Positions 7,344-16,997 of a stretch of 44,947 nt of DNA are shown one piece after another. Source of the DNA: JBFIHF01 sp964411125. Its GTDB lineage: Bacteria > Myxococcota_A > Bradymonadia > Bradymonadales > Bradymonadaceae. The translations under genes were made by a program, and so were the position numbers. Location of the stretch: contig CAYPJU010000051.1 of assembly GCA_964411125.1 (NCBI GenBank), positions 1-44,947 on the forward strand, given 5' to 3'. The first letter of the stretch is position 1, and each line of letters begins with the position of its first letter. The notes below the pieces were generated by a model, which ran no database searches, was not told the DNA's origin, and saw only the letters and a list, made by a program, of their open reading frames with translations.

Positions 7344-8834
7344 TCATCCGAAGTTGAGGGCGACGGTCTTTCGGCGCGTGAAGTGGTCGAGCATCACCTC
7401 GAGCGAGCCCTCGGCGCCGATGCCCGAGTTTTTCCATCCCCCGACGGGCAGTCCGGCCTGGACGACGAGGTTCTGATTCACCTGGACGATGCCGGCCTCG
7501 AGCCGCTGCGTCGCCTCGACCGCCTTTTTCATGTCGTTGGTCCACACCGACGCCGAGAGTCCGTATTCGGTGTCGTTCGCCTGGGCGAGCACGTCCTCCC
7601 AATCGTTCCACTTCAGCACGCACGATACGGGGCCGAAGATCTCTTCGCGGCAGATCTGCGAGTCATTCGGCGCGCCGGTAAAGACGACGGGCTGGATGAA
7701 GAGGCCCTTCTGGAGGCGATCGTCGGTCGGAAGTTTCGAGCAGACGTGGCTCTTCGCCCCGGGGGTGTCGTTTCCGATCTCGATGTAGCGCTTCACGGTG
7801 TCGTACTGCTGCTGCGAGATCATCGAACCGATGTCGGTGGCGTCGTCGAGCGGATCCCCCATCACCATGTTGTCGACCGCCGCGGTGAGCCGGTCGACGA
7901 ACTCGTCGTGGATGCTCTCGTGGACGAACATCCGGCTGGCCGCCGTGCAGGACTGCCCTTGTCGAGTGAACCGCATCGAGGTGATCGCCCCGGCGACGGC
8001 CTTCTCGAAATCGGCGTCCGGGAGGATGAGCATCGGGCTCTTGCCTCCGAGCTCGAGGGTCGCGGGGACGAGCTTCTCGGCGGCGATCTTGTTCACGATA
8101 CGCCCCGTCGGCACCGAGCCGGTGAAGCTGACCTTTCCGACGTCGGGATGAGACGCCAGCGGTGCACCGGCGTCGGGCCCCATGCCCGACACGATGTTGA
8201 AGACGCCCGGTGGCAAGATCTCCGACATGATCTGGGCGACACGGAGCACGCCGAGGGGCGCTTCCTCCGCCGACTTCACGACGACGGTGTTCCCCGCCAC
8301 GAGCGCCGGGGCAAGCTTCAGCGCCATCAACAGCAGCGGCGCGTTCCACGGGATGATGGCGCCGACGACACCGATCGGCTGACGGATCGTCATCGTCAGC
8401 GATTCGGCGTTGAAGGGGATGGTCTCCCCTTTTATCTCCGACCCCAACCCTCCGTAGAAGTGAAACACGTCGGCGAGGACCGACGCTTCGACGCGGCTCT
8501 CGGTGCGGATCGCTTTGCCTGTCTCGTAGGCGACGAGCCGCGCGAGCTCTTCGACATGTTGCTCCAGCGCGCGCCCGCAGTCGGCAACGAGGCGACCTCG
8601 CTCTCGCGAGCGGCGTTTCGCCCAATCGACCTGTGCCGACTTCGCCGAAGCGACCGCGGCGTCGACATCTTCGCTCTCACTGAACGGAACTTGCGCGATG
8701 ACTTCCATCGTCGCGGGGTTGAGCACGTCGAAAGTCTTGCCGGACTTGGCGCCGACGAGCTCTCCGTGGACGAGATTCTTTCCGGAGAGTTGCCGGGCGA
8801 GGGCTACGGGATCGGTGTTCTGCTGAAGGGACAT
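7344..8834 (-). CDS. NAD(P)+-dependent aldehyde dehydrogenase
   Basis: 496 residues, the usual length for the class. It oxidises an aldehyde to a carboxylate using NAD(P)+. Visible marks are the substrate-site Asn block IIPWNAPLL (about 150-160), the FTGSVPTGR turn of the Rossmann domain, catalytic Glu in LELGGKSPM (about 265), the nucleophile Cys in GQSCTAASRM (about 300), and EEIFGPVSCV near 400. The start is ATG 8834 (MSLQQNTDPVALAR). The open frame extends further upstream to 9035, but that part is Arg/Thr-rich and overlaps the neighbouring gene antisense. The substrate cannot be told from the sequence; overall it resembles broad-substrate betaine/succinate-semialdehyde-type enzymes. It stands alone rather than in an evident pathway cluster. 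Confidence 0.9.
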   Translation of the reverse strand: MSLQQNTDPVALARQLSGKNLVHGELVGAKSGKTFDVLNPATMEVIAQVPFSESEDVDAAVASAKSAQVDWAKRRSRERGRLVADCGRALEQHVEELARLVAYETGKAIRTESRVEASVLADVFHFYGGLGSEIKGETIPFNAESLTMTIRQPIGVVGAIIPWNAPLLLMALKLAPALVAGNTVVVKSAEEAPLGVLRVAQIMSEILPPGVFNIVSGMGPDAGAPLASHPDVGKVSFTGSVPTGRIVNKIAAEKLVPATLELGGKSPMLILPDADFEKAVAGAITSMRFTRQGQSCTAASRMFVHESIHDEFVDRLTAAVDNMVMGDPLDDATDIGSMISQQQYDTVKRYIEIGNDTPGAKSHVCSKLPTDDRLQKGLFIQPVVFTGAPNDSQICREEIFGPVSCVLKWNDWEDVLAQANDTEYGLSASVWTNDMKKAVEATQRLEAGIVQVNQNLVVQAGLPVGGWKNSGIGAEGSLEVMLDHFTRRKTVALNFG

Positions 8835-8928
8835 GGCTGGCTCCGTGAGGTTTCGAAGGCCGACAATCAACCACAGTGGGCCCGCGGTTGTCCAACGAAC
8901 TCGCCTGCGTACCGCTGTGGGGCGGACC

Positions 8929-11451
8929 TCAGCGGCGCCCGAGGAGGTGATCGACGTAGCGGTTGTCGCGGTACGCCTCCAGCGCTTCGCGCTCCTCCTG
9001 CACCACGTCCGACTCGCCGCGGGTCTTCGCGGCATGCAAGCGCCAGAGGTGGTCGATCAACTTCTGTGAACGCGCGAGGGCGACGGGATCGGACGGCGGT
9101 GCGGTCATGTGCTCGTGGACGGGGGTCCGAAGGCGCTCGAGCTCGTCCACTTCGTGCGCTCCGAGGGGCAAGAGGTTGTGGTACTCGACCCTCGGCATGT
9201 CGTCGGTGAGGCGACCCGCGTCCCCGACGTAGGCGCGCAGCGCGTCCTCGTCGGCGATGAACATCGCCAGGACGTCTGAGGGCGAGTCGACGCCGACGGC
9301 GGCGAGGTCCGCGGCGATCTCGGGATCTCGCATTCGTTCGGCGATGAGCGCTTCGTCGATCCGCAGCGGCTGCTCCGAAGCGATGGCGATCCCCTCCATC
9401 ATCGCCGGCATCCACAGTGAGACGTGAGGATACTGATCGAGCATCGCCTTCAGGAGTAGACGGGGCATCATCGGGCGCGGCTGCGAGAACGGAATCCATT
9501 GCGCCAGGACGCCCCCGTCGGCCGTGCGCCCCCTCGCCAGCTCGTAGAACTCTTCGCTGTAGAGGTTGACGATCCCCGCATCGGAGGGGGGCGGTGGCTC
9601 GAACGTGAGGACGTCGAAGGCCGTGGAGGTGCTGAGGAGATAGTGCCGGCCGTCGGCGGTGATCTGTCGAACGCGGGGGTCTTCGTAGAACGTGTGGTTG
9701 ATGGGGACGAAATGCGGCGCCACGTCGAACACCGTCTGTGATAGGTCCACGGCGTGGATCGTCTCGAGCTGCTCCCACGCGGTCAGGGAACCGACGGTGG
9801 TGCCGGTGCCGATACAGGTGACGAGCGCGCTCTTCGGGTCGGGGTGGAGGAGGAGCGGGAGATGCCCGAGGAGCGCCATGTAGCGCCGCCCCGACGGGGA
9901 GTTGTTCGCATAGGATTCTCCATTGACGACGAGCTGCTGCGCCTTCGGCCCGTCCGGTCTTCCGTATTGCAGCACCACGAAGGTCGCCTCCTTGTTCTCT
10001 CGGACGTCGAGGACCGTCGCGTCGCGAAAGGCTGTCTGCCGCTGCAGCAGGTAGTCGGGGCCCAGAACGACCAGCGCCGCGACGATCGCCACGAGCCCGA
10101 GTGCGCCCGTCCGACGCAGCGTCCGGTCGTGTCGTGTCTCGGGCTGCGTGTAGACGACGACCGCGAACAGGAAGAAGTTGAGCGCGATCATCACGGTGAG
10201 GGCTCCCTGGGAGCCGAGCGTCGGGAGCAACACGAAGCCGGTCACCAACGACCCGAGCACGCCGCCGAGCGTATTGAGACTGTAGAGGGCCCCGAGCCTC
10301 CGACCGAGCCCCCCGAGGCGCTTGATCGTCAGCTCGCTCGCCAACGGAAAGCTAACGCCGAGGAGGGTCGTCGGGACGATCAGGACGGCGAAGAAGAGAA
10401 TCAGTGCGGTGAGGGTGAATCCGAGGAACGCCCTGACCTCCAGCGGGACTCCGAGCGCCTCGGGGAGCGGCGCGAGCCAGCGCTTGAAGGTCGACGTCTT
10501 CCCGATCAGCGCGAGGCTGAGCGTGGCGCTCGCGGCGAGCAAGAGCTGCAGCCGGGCGAAGGCGGCCGCGAGGTTGTCGCGCCGGGTGCGCAGCCACCGT
10601 GCGCAGGCGATCGAGCCGAGCACCAGCCCGACGAGGTAGACGAAGAGGAGCCCCGAGAACGTGAACACCGACTGGTGACCACCGTACGCGAGCATTCGGA
10701 ACCAGACGATTTCGTAGCCGAGGGCGGCGAAGCCCGACGCGCCGAAGACCAGCATGAGGGCGCGCGTCGGAGCGCTATCCGAGCTCCCCTCCTCGGGGTC
10801 CTCCTCAGGGACGGCAGGCTCTTCTCCGGTCGAAAGTGCGAGCGCGGTCGCACCGACGATACCGTAGAGCCCGGCTGCGACCATCGCGGAGTTCCACACG
10901 CCGACGACCCCGAGGAGCACGAAACCGACCGTGAATGCCCCGAGAGCGGCCCCGAGGGTGTTGGCTCCGTACAGCATTCCGATCCGAGAGCCGAGCACTT
11001 CCCGAGTCGTGACGACGAACCTCGCGAGGAAGGGGAGCGTGGCTCCCATCAGGAGCGTGGGGACCGCGAGGACCATGACCGCCACGAGCGCGATGACGGG
11101 TGTCCTCAGAGGACTCTCGATGTCGAGGAACGGCTGCAGCGCCGCGATCCAGACAGCCCACTTCGACAGCGCCCATGTCAGGCCGACAGCGAGCACGCCG
11201 AGCGCTACTTCCAAAAGCCCGTAGGTTCGAAGCGGCCTGCGGACCCGGTCGGCGAGGCGGCCTCCCGCAGCGCTGCCGACGGAGAGCCCGAGAAAGAAGG
11301 CTGCCACCGTCACACTCACCGCGAAGGTGGAGGAGCCGAGGACGAACCCCAACTGCTTGAACCATACGACCTGCAACATCAGCGAGGCGAACCCGGACGC
11401 GAAGAAGATTGCGTAGAGGGCCCAGTTCGGCGCGCGGTCGATCGAGAACAT
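8929..11451 (-). CDS. Fused MFS-type membrane domain and spermidine-synthase-like domain
   Basis: 840 residues. The first 470 or so are a polytopic membrane domain beginning YAIFFASGFASLMLQVVWFK, the typical opening of fused MFS/spermidine synthase proteins, with GRLADR and a second SGFAALGYEIVWFRML repeat in its other half. The C-terminal region (about 480-760) is a Rossmann-fold aminopropyltransferase-like domain, containing ALVTCIGTGTTVGSL, an acidic residue in IHAVDLS, and ITADGRHYLL. Such fusions are common in myxobacteria and planctomycetes. The substrate is unproven, and a role in polyamine synthesis coupled to export is only inferred. The start is ATG 11451. The gene is divergent from the CoA-transferase gene across about 105 bp that must hold both promoters. 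Confidence 0.85.
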   Translation of the reverse strand: MFSIDRAPNWALYAIFFASGFASLMLQVVWFKQLGFVLGSSTFAVSVTVAAFFLGLSVGSAAGGRLADRVRRPLRTYGLLEVALGVLAVGLTWALSKWAVWIAALQPFLDIESPLRTPVIALVAVMVLAVPTLLMGATLPFLARFVVTTREVLGSRIGMLYGANTLGAALGAFTVGFVLLGVVGVWNSAMVAAGLYGIVGATALALSTGEEPAVPEEDPEEGSSDSAPTRALMLVFGASGFAALGYEIVWFRMLAYGGHQSVFTFSGLLFVYLVGLVLGSIACARWLRTRRDNLAAAFARLQLLLAASATLSLALIGKTSTFKRWLAPLPEALGVPLEVRAFLGFTLTALILFFAVLIVPTTLLGVSFPLASELTIKRLGGLGRRLGALYSLNTLGGVLGSLVTGFVLLPTLGSQGALTVMIALNFFLFAVVVYTQPETRHDRTLRRTGALGLVAIVAALVVLGPDYLLQRQTAFRDATVLDVRENKEATFVVLQYGRPDGPKAQQLVVNGESYANNSPSGRRYMALLGHLPLLLHPDPKSALVTCIGTGTTVGSLTAWEQLETIHAVDLSQTVFDVAPHFVPINHTFYEDPRVRQITADGRHYLLSTSTAFDVLTFEPPPPSDAGIVNLYSEEFYELARGRTADGGVLAQWIPFSQPRPMMPRLLLKAMLDQYPHVSLWMPAMMEGIAIASEQPLRIDEALIAERMRDPEIAADLAAVGVDSPSDVLAMFIADEDALRAYVGDAGRLTDDMPRVEYHNLLPLGAHEVDELERLRTPVHEHMTAPPSDPVALARSQKLIDHLWRLHAAKTRGESDVVQEEREALEAYRDNRYVDHLLGRR

Positions 11452-11557
11452 GTCCGAGGTTCGCCGGGTTGGGGGAGTGAGTCAACGTGCTCCGTCGCCT
11501 TCACAACCGATCGGGTATGCGCCATGATGGCGCGCTCATGTGCCCGCAGTGGAGTCG

Positions 11558-12895
11558 ATGGTGAAGAACGTTTCGATAATGTCCGTAGAAGAGGCCGCGA
11601 AGTTGGTCCCATCGGGGGCGACGGTTCTGGTGGGGGGGTTCGGGCTGACGGGTAACCCGCTCAACCTGTTGCACGCTCTGTGCGACCTCCCGGTAGAAAG
11701 ACTGACCGTGGTCACCAACAACCTCGGCGAGCGCGGGCTCGGTGTCGGACGGCTCCTCGAGAGCGGGAGGGTGACGGGGGCGATCGGCAGCTACTTCACC
11801 TCGAACCGCAGTGCGGTTCAGTTGTGGCTCGACGGGAAGCTGGAGGTGAAACTCTTGCCGCAGGGCTCGCTGGTGGAGGCGATTCGAGCGGGGGGCTACG
11901 GTATCGGGGGGTTCTACACCCCGACGGGGGTGGGCACCGACATCACGAAGGGGGACGAGACGAAGCAGATCGACGGCAAGGAGTACGTCTTCGTGAAGGG
12001 TGTTCGCGGGGACGTGGCGCTCCTGCGAGCGGCGAAAGCGGACCGGTCGGGGAACCTGGTGTTTCGCCGTACGGACCGGAACTACAACCCGGTGATGGCG
12101 ACGGCTGCAGACCTCGTCATCGCCGAGGTCGACGAGATCGTGGAGGTCGGGGAGCTCGACCCCGACGAGATCCACACGCCCGGCATCTACGTGGACCACG
12201 TCGTTCAGGCTGCGATCGACCCGGCTGACCTCGGGTCGTCGGCGGAAGTGACGAGCGACGAGCACGACGCGGTGCGGGTCGCGATCGCCCGGCGCGCCCT
12301 CGCCGAGATCGCTCCGGGGAGCGTGGTGAACCTCGGGATCGGCATCCCGACGATCATCGCTGACCTCGTTCGCCCGGAGCACGAGCTGATCCTGCATACG
12401 GAAAACGGAATGCTCGGCGTGGGTCCATCCCCTTCGTCGGGTGGTGCCCTGGAACATCCGGTCAACGCGGCGAAGCAGCCAGTGACCGCGGTCAGCGGCG
12501 CATCCTACTTCGACAGCGCCGACTCCTTCGGCCTCGTCCGAGGCGGCCATCTCGATGTGGCGGTGTTGGGAGGGCTCCAGGTAGACGCCTCGGCGAACCT
12601 GGCCAACTGGGCGGTCCCGGGGCGTCCGGTTCTGGGTGTGGGGGGGGCGATGGACCTCGCGAGCGGGGCTCGGCGCCTGATCGTGACGATGAGCCACGTG
12701 ACGAAAAAGGGGGCTTCGAAGGTGGTGGAGAGGCTGTCGCTGCCGGCTACCGTCTTCGGTCGCGTCGACACGCTGATCACGGATCTGGCGGTGTTCGGGT
12801 TTTCCGATGGACGAATGCGCCTTCGGGAGCTGCTCGGTGCCGAGTCCGTCGACGAAGTCCGCGCGAAGACGGCGGCGGAATTCGTCGTGGACTGA
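11558..12895 (+). CDS. 3-oxoacid CoA-transferase, alpha and beta subunits fused
   Basis: About 445 residues. The enzyme moves CoA between acids such as succinyl-CoA and acetoacetate, as in ketone-body or butanoate use. The alpha part (1 to about 215) shows GATVLVGGFGLTGNP and GGFYTPTGVGT. The beta part (about 235-445) shows NLGIGIPTIIADL and the catalytic Glu in LHTENGMLGVGP (residue about 282). A short linker joins the two, as in animal SCOT, whereas many bacteria keep them as two genes (scoA/scoB). The frame opens at GTG 11540. I prefer ATG 11558 because GGAG lies just upstream and the protein then begins MVKNVSIMSVEEAA. The gene ends 3 bp from the convergent esterase gene. Confidence 0.9.
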   Translation: MVKNVSIMSVEEAAKLVPSGATVLVGGFGLTGNPLNLLHALCDLPVERLTVVTNNLGERGLGVGRLLESGRVTGAIGSYFTSNRSAVQLWLDGKLEVKLLPQGSLVEAIRAGGYGIGGFYTPTGVGTDITKGDETKQIDGKEYVFVKGVRGDVALLRAAKADRSGNLVFRRTDRNYNPVMATAADLVIAEVDEIVEVGELDPDEIHTPGIYVDHVVQAAIDPADLGSSAEVTSDEHDAVRVAIARRALAEIAPGSVVNLGIGIPTIIADLVRPEHELILHTENGMLGVGPSPSSGGALEHPVNAAKQPVTAVSGASYFDSADSFGLVRGGHLDVAVLGGLQVDASANLANWAVPGRPVLGVGGAMDLASGARRLIVTMSHVTKKGASKVVERLSLPATVFGRVDTLITDLAVFGFSDGRMRLRELLGAESVDEVRAKTAAEFVVD

Positions 12896-12898
12896 GCG

Positions 12899-14605
12899 TC
12901 AGTTTCGATCGAGCGCTCGTCGCCAGCGCGCGAGGAATCCGTCCTCGCCGACCACGACTACGGACCCGTCTTGTTCGACGAGGAGGTCTGCGAGGGAGTT
13001 GTCGAGGCCGGTGCGGTGCTCGGTCCATGACACTCCTCCGTCGTCGGTGACGAGGAGGCGGCCACTCGACCCGACGATCGCCCCTCGTCGTTCATCGACG
13101 AAGTCGATGCCGAACATGTCCTCTTTCTGGTTGGGAAGAGTGAGCCCTCGCCATGTCCAGCCGTCGTCTTCGGAGATGCGGAGCATTCCGGCAGCGCCGA
13201 CGGCCCACCACTTTCCGGGGGCCGCCTGTGCGACGGCATAGACCCAGCCGCTCGGTTCGTCTACGTGGGTGAAAGTCCCCCAGTCGGACGCCGCGCTCCT
13301 CGAGATGAAGTTCTCGCCGACGAAGATTGCGGCGCCATCGGCAGTCTGCGCGATGCTGGAGACGTGTTCCGAGATCCCGGCGGAGTCCATGACGAGGAGC
13401 CCGGACCAGGATTGACCGCGGTCATTCAACACCGCTGCTGACCAGTACCCGCCGGCCGCTATGCGTTCTCCACAGAGGGCACCGAGGAAGTGGGAGTTGC
13501 CGAGATGGTATCCGAACGCCTCCATCGGAGTGGCCTCGATCATCCACGTTCTTCCGAAGTCGGTGGTGAAGGCGTACTGATTGTCGCCGACGGCGATTCC
13601 GGTCCCGTCGTCTCGGAAGCAAACATCGGTGATCGGTTGCTCGGAGGGTGCTTCAGCCATCGGGACCACCCAGCCGTCCCCGGCCTGCCGCGCGAGGAAA
13701 GCCTCCTCACCGGCGACGACGAGCCCATCGGGGGTTCGCGCGACGGTGAGGAGATCGACGGTGGTGGGGACTTCGATGCGTTCCCATTCGGGTCCCGGCC
13801 GTCGTGCTTCGGGGCGCTGTCCGCGGTCGAGCCAGGCCCACGCCTCTTCATACTGCCATGCGTAGAGCTCGTGGCCCCCGTGGAACGCGCGCTCGAAGAT
13901 CAGGTTTCGATCGTATCCAGCGGTGGCCCACTTTTCGAGAAAGACGCGGTGCCACTCGTGCATGTAGTCGCGATGCCCCGTCGCGAGGTAGACGCGCTCG
14001 TCTCCGCGTGCGCGGTCTATCTGGGTCTCCCCCCAGGTCCCGCCCCCCAGGAGGGCATAACCGTGGAAAGGAGAGTTGGCGCGCCCGAGGAAGAGGCTGG
14101 TCATGTTCGTCCCGTTGGAGAATCCCAGGGCGTAGGTCCGTTTCGGGTCGACGTCGTACTGCTCGCGAACGTAGGTGACGGCGGCGCGGGCGAAGCGCTC
14201 GTTCTTCTCGAGATCACCCGTATTGATGTCCCACTGGTAGAGCGGTTCTCCTTCGTCGATCGCCCATCGTGACCGCGGGCGTAGGAGGATGAAGCCCTCC
14301 TTTTCGGCGAGCGCGATGGACTCCTCGGTGAGGAGGTCTTCCTCGGCGGTCTCGAGTGTGGTGGTGCCGTGAAAGTCGACGAGCAGCGGCATCGGCTGTC
14401 CGCAAACGTACGACTCTGGAACGTGGAGGAGAAAGAACCGTTGCTCCCCGTCGCTGGGGATCGAGACGGACTGGTAGGTCCCGGGGGTGTTGCAGACGCG
14501 AGCGGGGGCAGATTCGACGCGCGTCGTCGCGCTTCGTCCGCACGCACCGAAAAGCAGTGTGGCCGCCACCGCACCCACGAAGAACGACAGCCGTTGGACC
14601 GCCAT
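12899..14605 (-). CDS. Lipoprotein: esterase (PHB-depolymerase-like) domain followed by a YCF48/BNR-type beta-propeller
   Basis: 568 residues. A signal peptide with lipobox (FVGAVAATLLFGAC) marks a lipoprotein. Residues about 35-300 are an alpha/beta hydrolase like polyhydroxybutyrate-depolymerase or feruloyl-esterase proteins: oxyanion region LLVDFHGTT, nucleophile elbow GFSNGTN, and a late FHGGHEL that may supply the catalytic His. Residues about 300-565 are repeats of the form xxGIAVG...TTDFGRTW, AAVLNDRGQSW, LRISEDDGWTW, LLVTDDGGVSW, that is, BNR/YCF48-type propeller blades. The start is ATG 14605, preceded by GAGAGG. The frame continues upstream without sense. Likely role: surface hydrolase with a binding propeller. 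The substrate is unknown. Confidence 0.75.
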   Translation of the reverse strand: MAVQRLSFFVGAVAATLLFGACGRSATTRVESAPARVCNTPGTYQSVSIPSDGEQRFFLLHVPESYVCGQPMPLLVDFHGTTTLETAEEDLLTEESIALAEKEGFILLRPRSRWAIDEGEPLYQWDINTGDLEKNERFARAAVTYVREQYDVDPKRTYALGFSNGTNMTSLFLGRANSPFHGYALLGGGTWGETQIDRARGDERVYLATGHRDYMHEWHRVFLEKWATAGYDRNLIFERAFHGGHELYAWQYEEAWAWLDRGQRPEARRPGPEWERIEVPTTVDLLTVARTPDGLVVAGEEAFLARQAGDGWVVPMAEAPSEQPITDVCFRDDGTGIAVGDNQYAFTTDFGRTWMIEATPMEAFGYHLGNSHFLGALCGERIAAGGYWSAAVLNDRGQSWSGLLVMDSAGISEHVSSIAQTADGAAIFVGENFISRSAASDWGTFTHVDEPSGWVYAVAQAAPGKWWAVGAAGMLRISEDDGWTWRGLTLPNQKEDMFGIDFVDERRGAIVGSSGRLLVTDDGGVSWTEHRTGLDNSLADLLVEQDGSVVVVGEDGFLARWRRALDRN

Positions 14606-14772
14606 CCGCGTTACCTCTCGACATCGCGCCGCGCGATGTATTTGAAGCGAAATCTTAGTGAGTTGCGTGCCCTCCGTCGACGAAATTCGACGCAGCGAGC
14701 GGCCTGTCGGCAAAGCCCGGAGAGAGCTCTCGCGCAGTGTCGGAGGCCTCGGCGAAGTTCTCGGTCACCGTA

Positions 14773-15546
14773 TCAGTCTTCGAGGTCTGCCCAGACGGGG
14801 CAATGGTCACTCGGCGTCAATCCGTCGACCTTCTTGCGCCAATCGCGGTCGACCTGCGCGTAACGGCACCTATTCGCGATGCCGGGGGTAGCGAGGATCA
14901 GGTCGATCCGGAGGCCGCGGTTCTTGTGGAACGCCCCTCCCCTGTAGTCCCACCACGTGTAGCCGGGGTCGTCGGAGCGATACCTCCAGAGGTCGACGAG
15001 GCCTAGCTGGTGAAGCTTACCGATCCGTTCTCGCTCCGCGACGGTATGGAAGATTCCGCCCCCCAGAAACTCCTCGTTCCACGAATCGATCGGCGCGGGG
15101 ACGACGTTGAAGTCTCCACACACGACGGTCTCCCGTCCGGCGTCCATCGCCTCGTCGAGGTGCGCGACGAGAGTGTCGAACCATGCGAGCTTCTTGGGGA
15201 AGTCGGGATGCTGCAGGCTCTTCCCGTTCGGGCAATAGACGGTGGTGAAATCGAGTCCTTGGGTCGCGACGGTGACGAGCCTCGCGCCATCCTCGTCCCG
15301 GTCGGGGAGGCCGAGCGTGCGGGCCTCGAAGGGGACGCGGCTCAGGATCGCCACACCGTTCCAAGCTTTCTGACCGTGGACGACGGCTTCGTAGCCCAAC
15401 TCGGCGAGCTCGTCCCAGGGGAACTGGTCTTCGGTGGCTTTGAGCTCCTGGAAGCCGACGAGATCGGGCTTTCGTTCGGCGAGCCATAGTTTGACGAAGT
15501 CGAGACGAGCTCGAACGCCGTTGATGTTCCATGTGGCGATTCTCAC
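14773..15546 (-). CDS. xth: Exodeoxyribonuclease III (AP endonuclease family)
   Basis: 257 residues, the normal length. It cleaves DNA at abasic sites and removes nucleotides from 3' ends in base-excision repair. All the blocks of the family are present: N-terminal RIATWNINGVRARL, catalytic Glu in GFQELKATEDQFP, YCPNGKSL, GDFNVVPAPID, RIDLILATP and the terminal LTPSDHCPVWADL with the active Asp-His. The start is GTG 15546, chosen because AAGGA sits 7 bases upstream and the protein begins VRIATWNING. The frame extends upstream to 15690, but that part has no family match. It is divergent from the kinase gene, with about 158 bp between them for promoters. Confidence 0.95.
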   Translation of the reverse strand: MRIATWNINGVRARLDFVKLWLAERKPDLVGFQELKATEDQFPWDELAELGYEAVVHGQKAWNGVAILSRVPFEARTLGLPDRDEDGARLVTVATQGLDFTTVYCPNGKSLQHPDFPKKLAWFDTLVAHLDEAMDAGRETVVCGDFNVVPAPIDSWNEEFLGGGIFHTVAERERIGKLHQLGLVDLWRYRSDDPGYTWWDYRGGAFHKNRGLRIDLILATPGIANRCRYAQVDRDWRKKVDGLTPSDHCPVWADLED

Positions 15547-15704
15547 GTCGATGTCCTTGGCGTCGTTCGGGAATACGGGATGAGTAGTGACGATCGGCCT
15601 GGGAGTGGGTACCAAAAGCGCTTGCGGCCGCCAATGCGCATGGTACGCTCGATCCAACGAAACTTCCCACCACCGCAGCAGCGATGGCACCCCGGAGGCA
15701 GTAG

Positions 15705-16985
15705 GTGCATTCGTTCCAAGTGGACGTCGAAGATCCCGTGATCGGTCAGCTTCTCGATGGGCGTTACCGCGTGAGCGGACCGCTCGGCGAGGGTGCGATG
15801 GGGACGGTGTATCGCGCCACGCAGGTCCGGATCGATCGCCCCGTCGCGGTGAAGATCCTGCGACCCGAATTCGGCTCCGACGAGAAGATCGTGCAACGCT
15901 TCCATCGCGAAGCGAAAGCGATCGGCCGCCTCAATCACCCGGGATGTATCACGCTCTTCGATTACGGCTACGCGCCGGAGTTCGAAGGGTTGTTCATGGT
16001 GACGGAGCTCGTCGACGGATGCACGCTCGACGCGACGCCCCACGAGCTGGACCTCGGGACCGTCTTTCGGATCGGGTACGAAATCGCGGACGCTCTGCAC
16101 CACGCCCACCTCGGCGGCATCGTGCACCGTGATCTGAAACCCGGGAACGTGATGCTGGTGACCGACGACGTCGGAAGATATCACGCGAAGGTGCTCGATT
16201 TCGGGCTCGCGTTGTTGTTCGATCCGGGCAAGGAGAAGCTCGAGAACTCGAAGTCGAAGCGCCGGCTCACGGTCACCGGCGAGATTCACGGTTCACCTCT
16301 GTACATGAGCCCCGAGCAGTGTGCCGGGAACGCGGAGATCGACACTTTCACCGACATCTACTCGCTCGGGGCGATGCTGTACGAACTGCTCGCCGGGCGG
16401 CCGCCGTTCGACGCCGAAGCGATCCCGAGCATCCTGTTCGCGCACCTTCACGACGAAGTTCCCGACATCCACGATTCGCGGCTTCCGGCCGACATCGAAC
16501 AGCTCGTCTACGAGATGCTGGCGAAGGAGCCAGGTGACCGGCCGAGTGCCCGGGAAGTTCGGGACGTCCTCGCCCGCCACATCGTCGAAACTCCGTCGAC
16601 GGGGGAGCTCGTCGTTCCGTCCGGGCTGGCCGAGGACACCCTCGACAGCGAAGCGTACGACGACGCGACCCAGGTCACGACCGGCCGGGAGCGCCTGCCG
16701 ACCCTGGATCAGCTTCCCAACGTGGAGCTTCCCGAAGAAGAGGCTGCGCCGGCCGAGGCGGAGGCGGAGGAGGAAGAGGTCGTCATCGAGCATCCTCGCA
16801 TCGAGGAGACGACGGAGATCGCCCTCCCGCCGATCGCGGCGCGCCCCACGGCGCCGATCCCGATCACCCGTCCGATCGAACTGCTCCTCACGAGTGACGA
16901 AGCTCGGAGCGGGATGATCATCGGGGTCGCGCTCACGCTCGTCACGATGGTGCTGGCCGCGGTGTTGTTGACGTTCCTGAGCTGA
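15705..16985 (+). CDS. Tail-anchored serine/threonine protein kinase
   Basis: 426 residues. The N-terminal kinase domain (about 19-285) has GEGAMGTVY (P-loop), VAVKIL (ATP-binding Lys), HRDLKPGNV (catalytic loop), DFGLAL, SPEQC and the usual later helices. A Glu/Pro/Ala-rich linker (about 285-400) leads to one hydrophobic helix at the extreme C-terminus (about 404-425, GVALTLVTMVLAAVLLTFL). There is no extracellular sensor such as PASTA, so the kinase is tail-anchored in the inner membrane facing the cytosol. The start is GTG 15705 with GGAGG 6 bases upstream. Its targets cannot be inferred from the neighbours, which are housekeeping genes. Confidence 0.9.
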   Translation: MHSFQVDVEDPVIGQLLDGRYRVSGPLGEGAMGTVYRATQVRIDRPVAVKILRPEFGSDEKIVQRFHREAKAIGRLNHPGCITLFDYGYAPEFEGLFMVTELVDGCTLDATPHELDLGTVFRIGYEIADALHHAHLGGIVHRDLKPGNVMLVTDDVGRYHAKVLDFGLALLFDPGKEKLENSKSKRRLTVTGEIHGSPLYMSPEQCAGNAEIDTFTDIYSLGAMLYELLAGRPPFDAEAIPSILFAHLHDEVPDIHDSRLPADIEQLVYEMLAKEPGDRPSAREVRDVLARHIVETPSTGELVVPSGLAEDTLDSEAYDDATQVTTGRERLPTLDQLPNVELPEEEAAPAEAEAEEEEVVIEHPRIEETTEIALPPIAARPTAPIPITRPIELLLTSDEARSGMIIGVALTLVTMVLAAVLLTFLS

Positions 16986-16997
16986 CGAAGCGCCGTC

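Noticed and set aside
9754..11655. 633-codon plus-strand frame across the MFS/spermidine-synthase gene
   Set aside because: Glu/Arg/Asp low-complexity protein, while the opposite strand encodes a clear fused membrane enzyme.
11501..12697. 398-codon minus-strand frame opposite the CoA-transferase
   Set aside because: Shadow composition (Arg/His/Val/Asp), no domain, and the plus strand encodes a complete enzyme.
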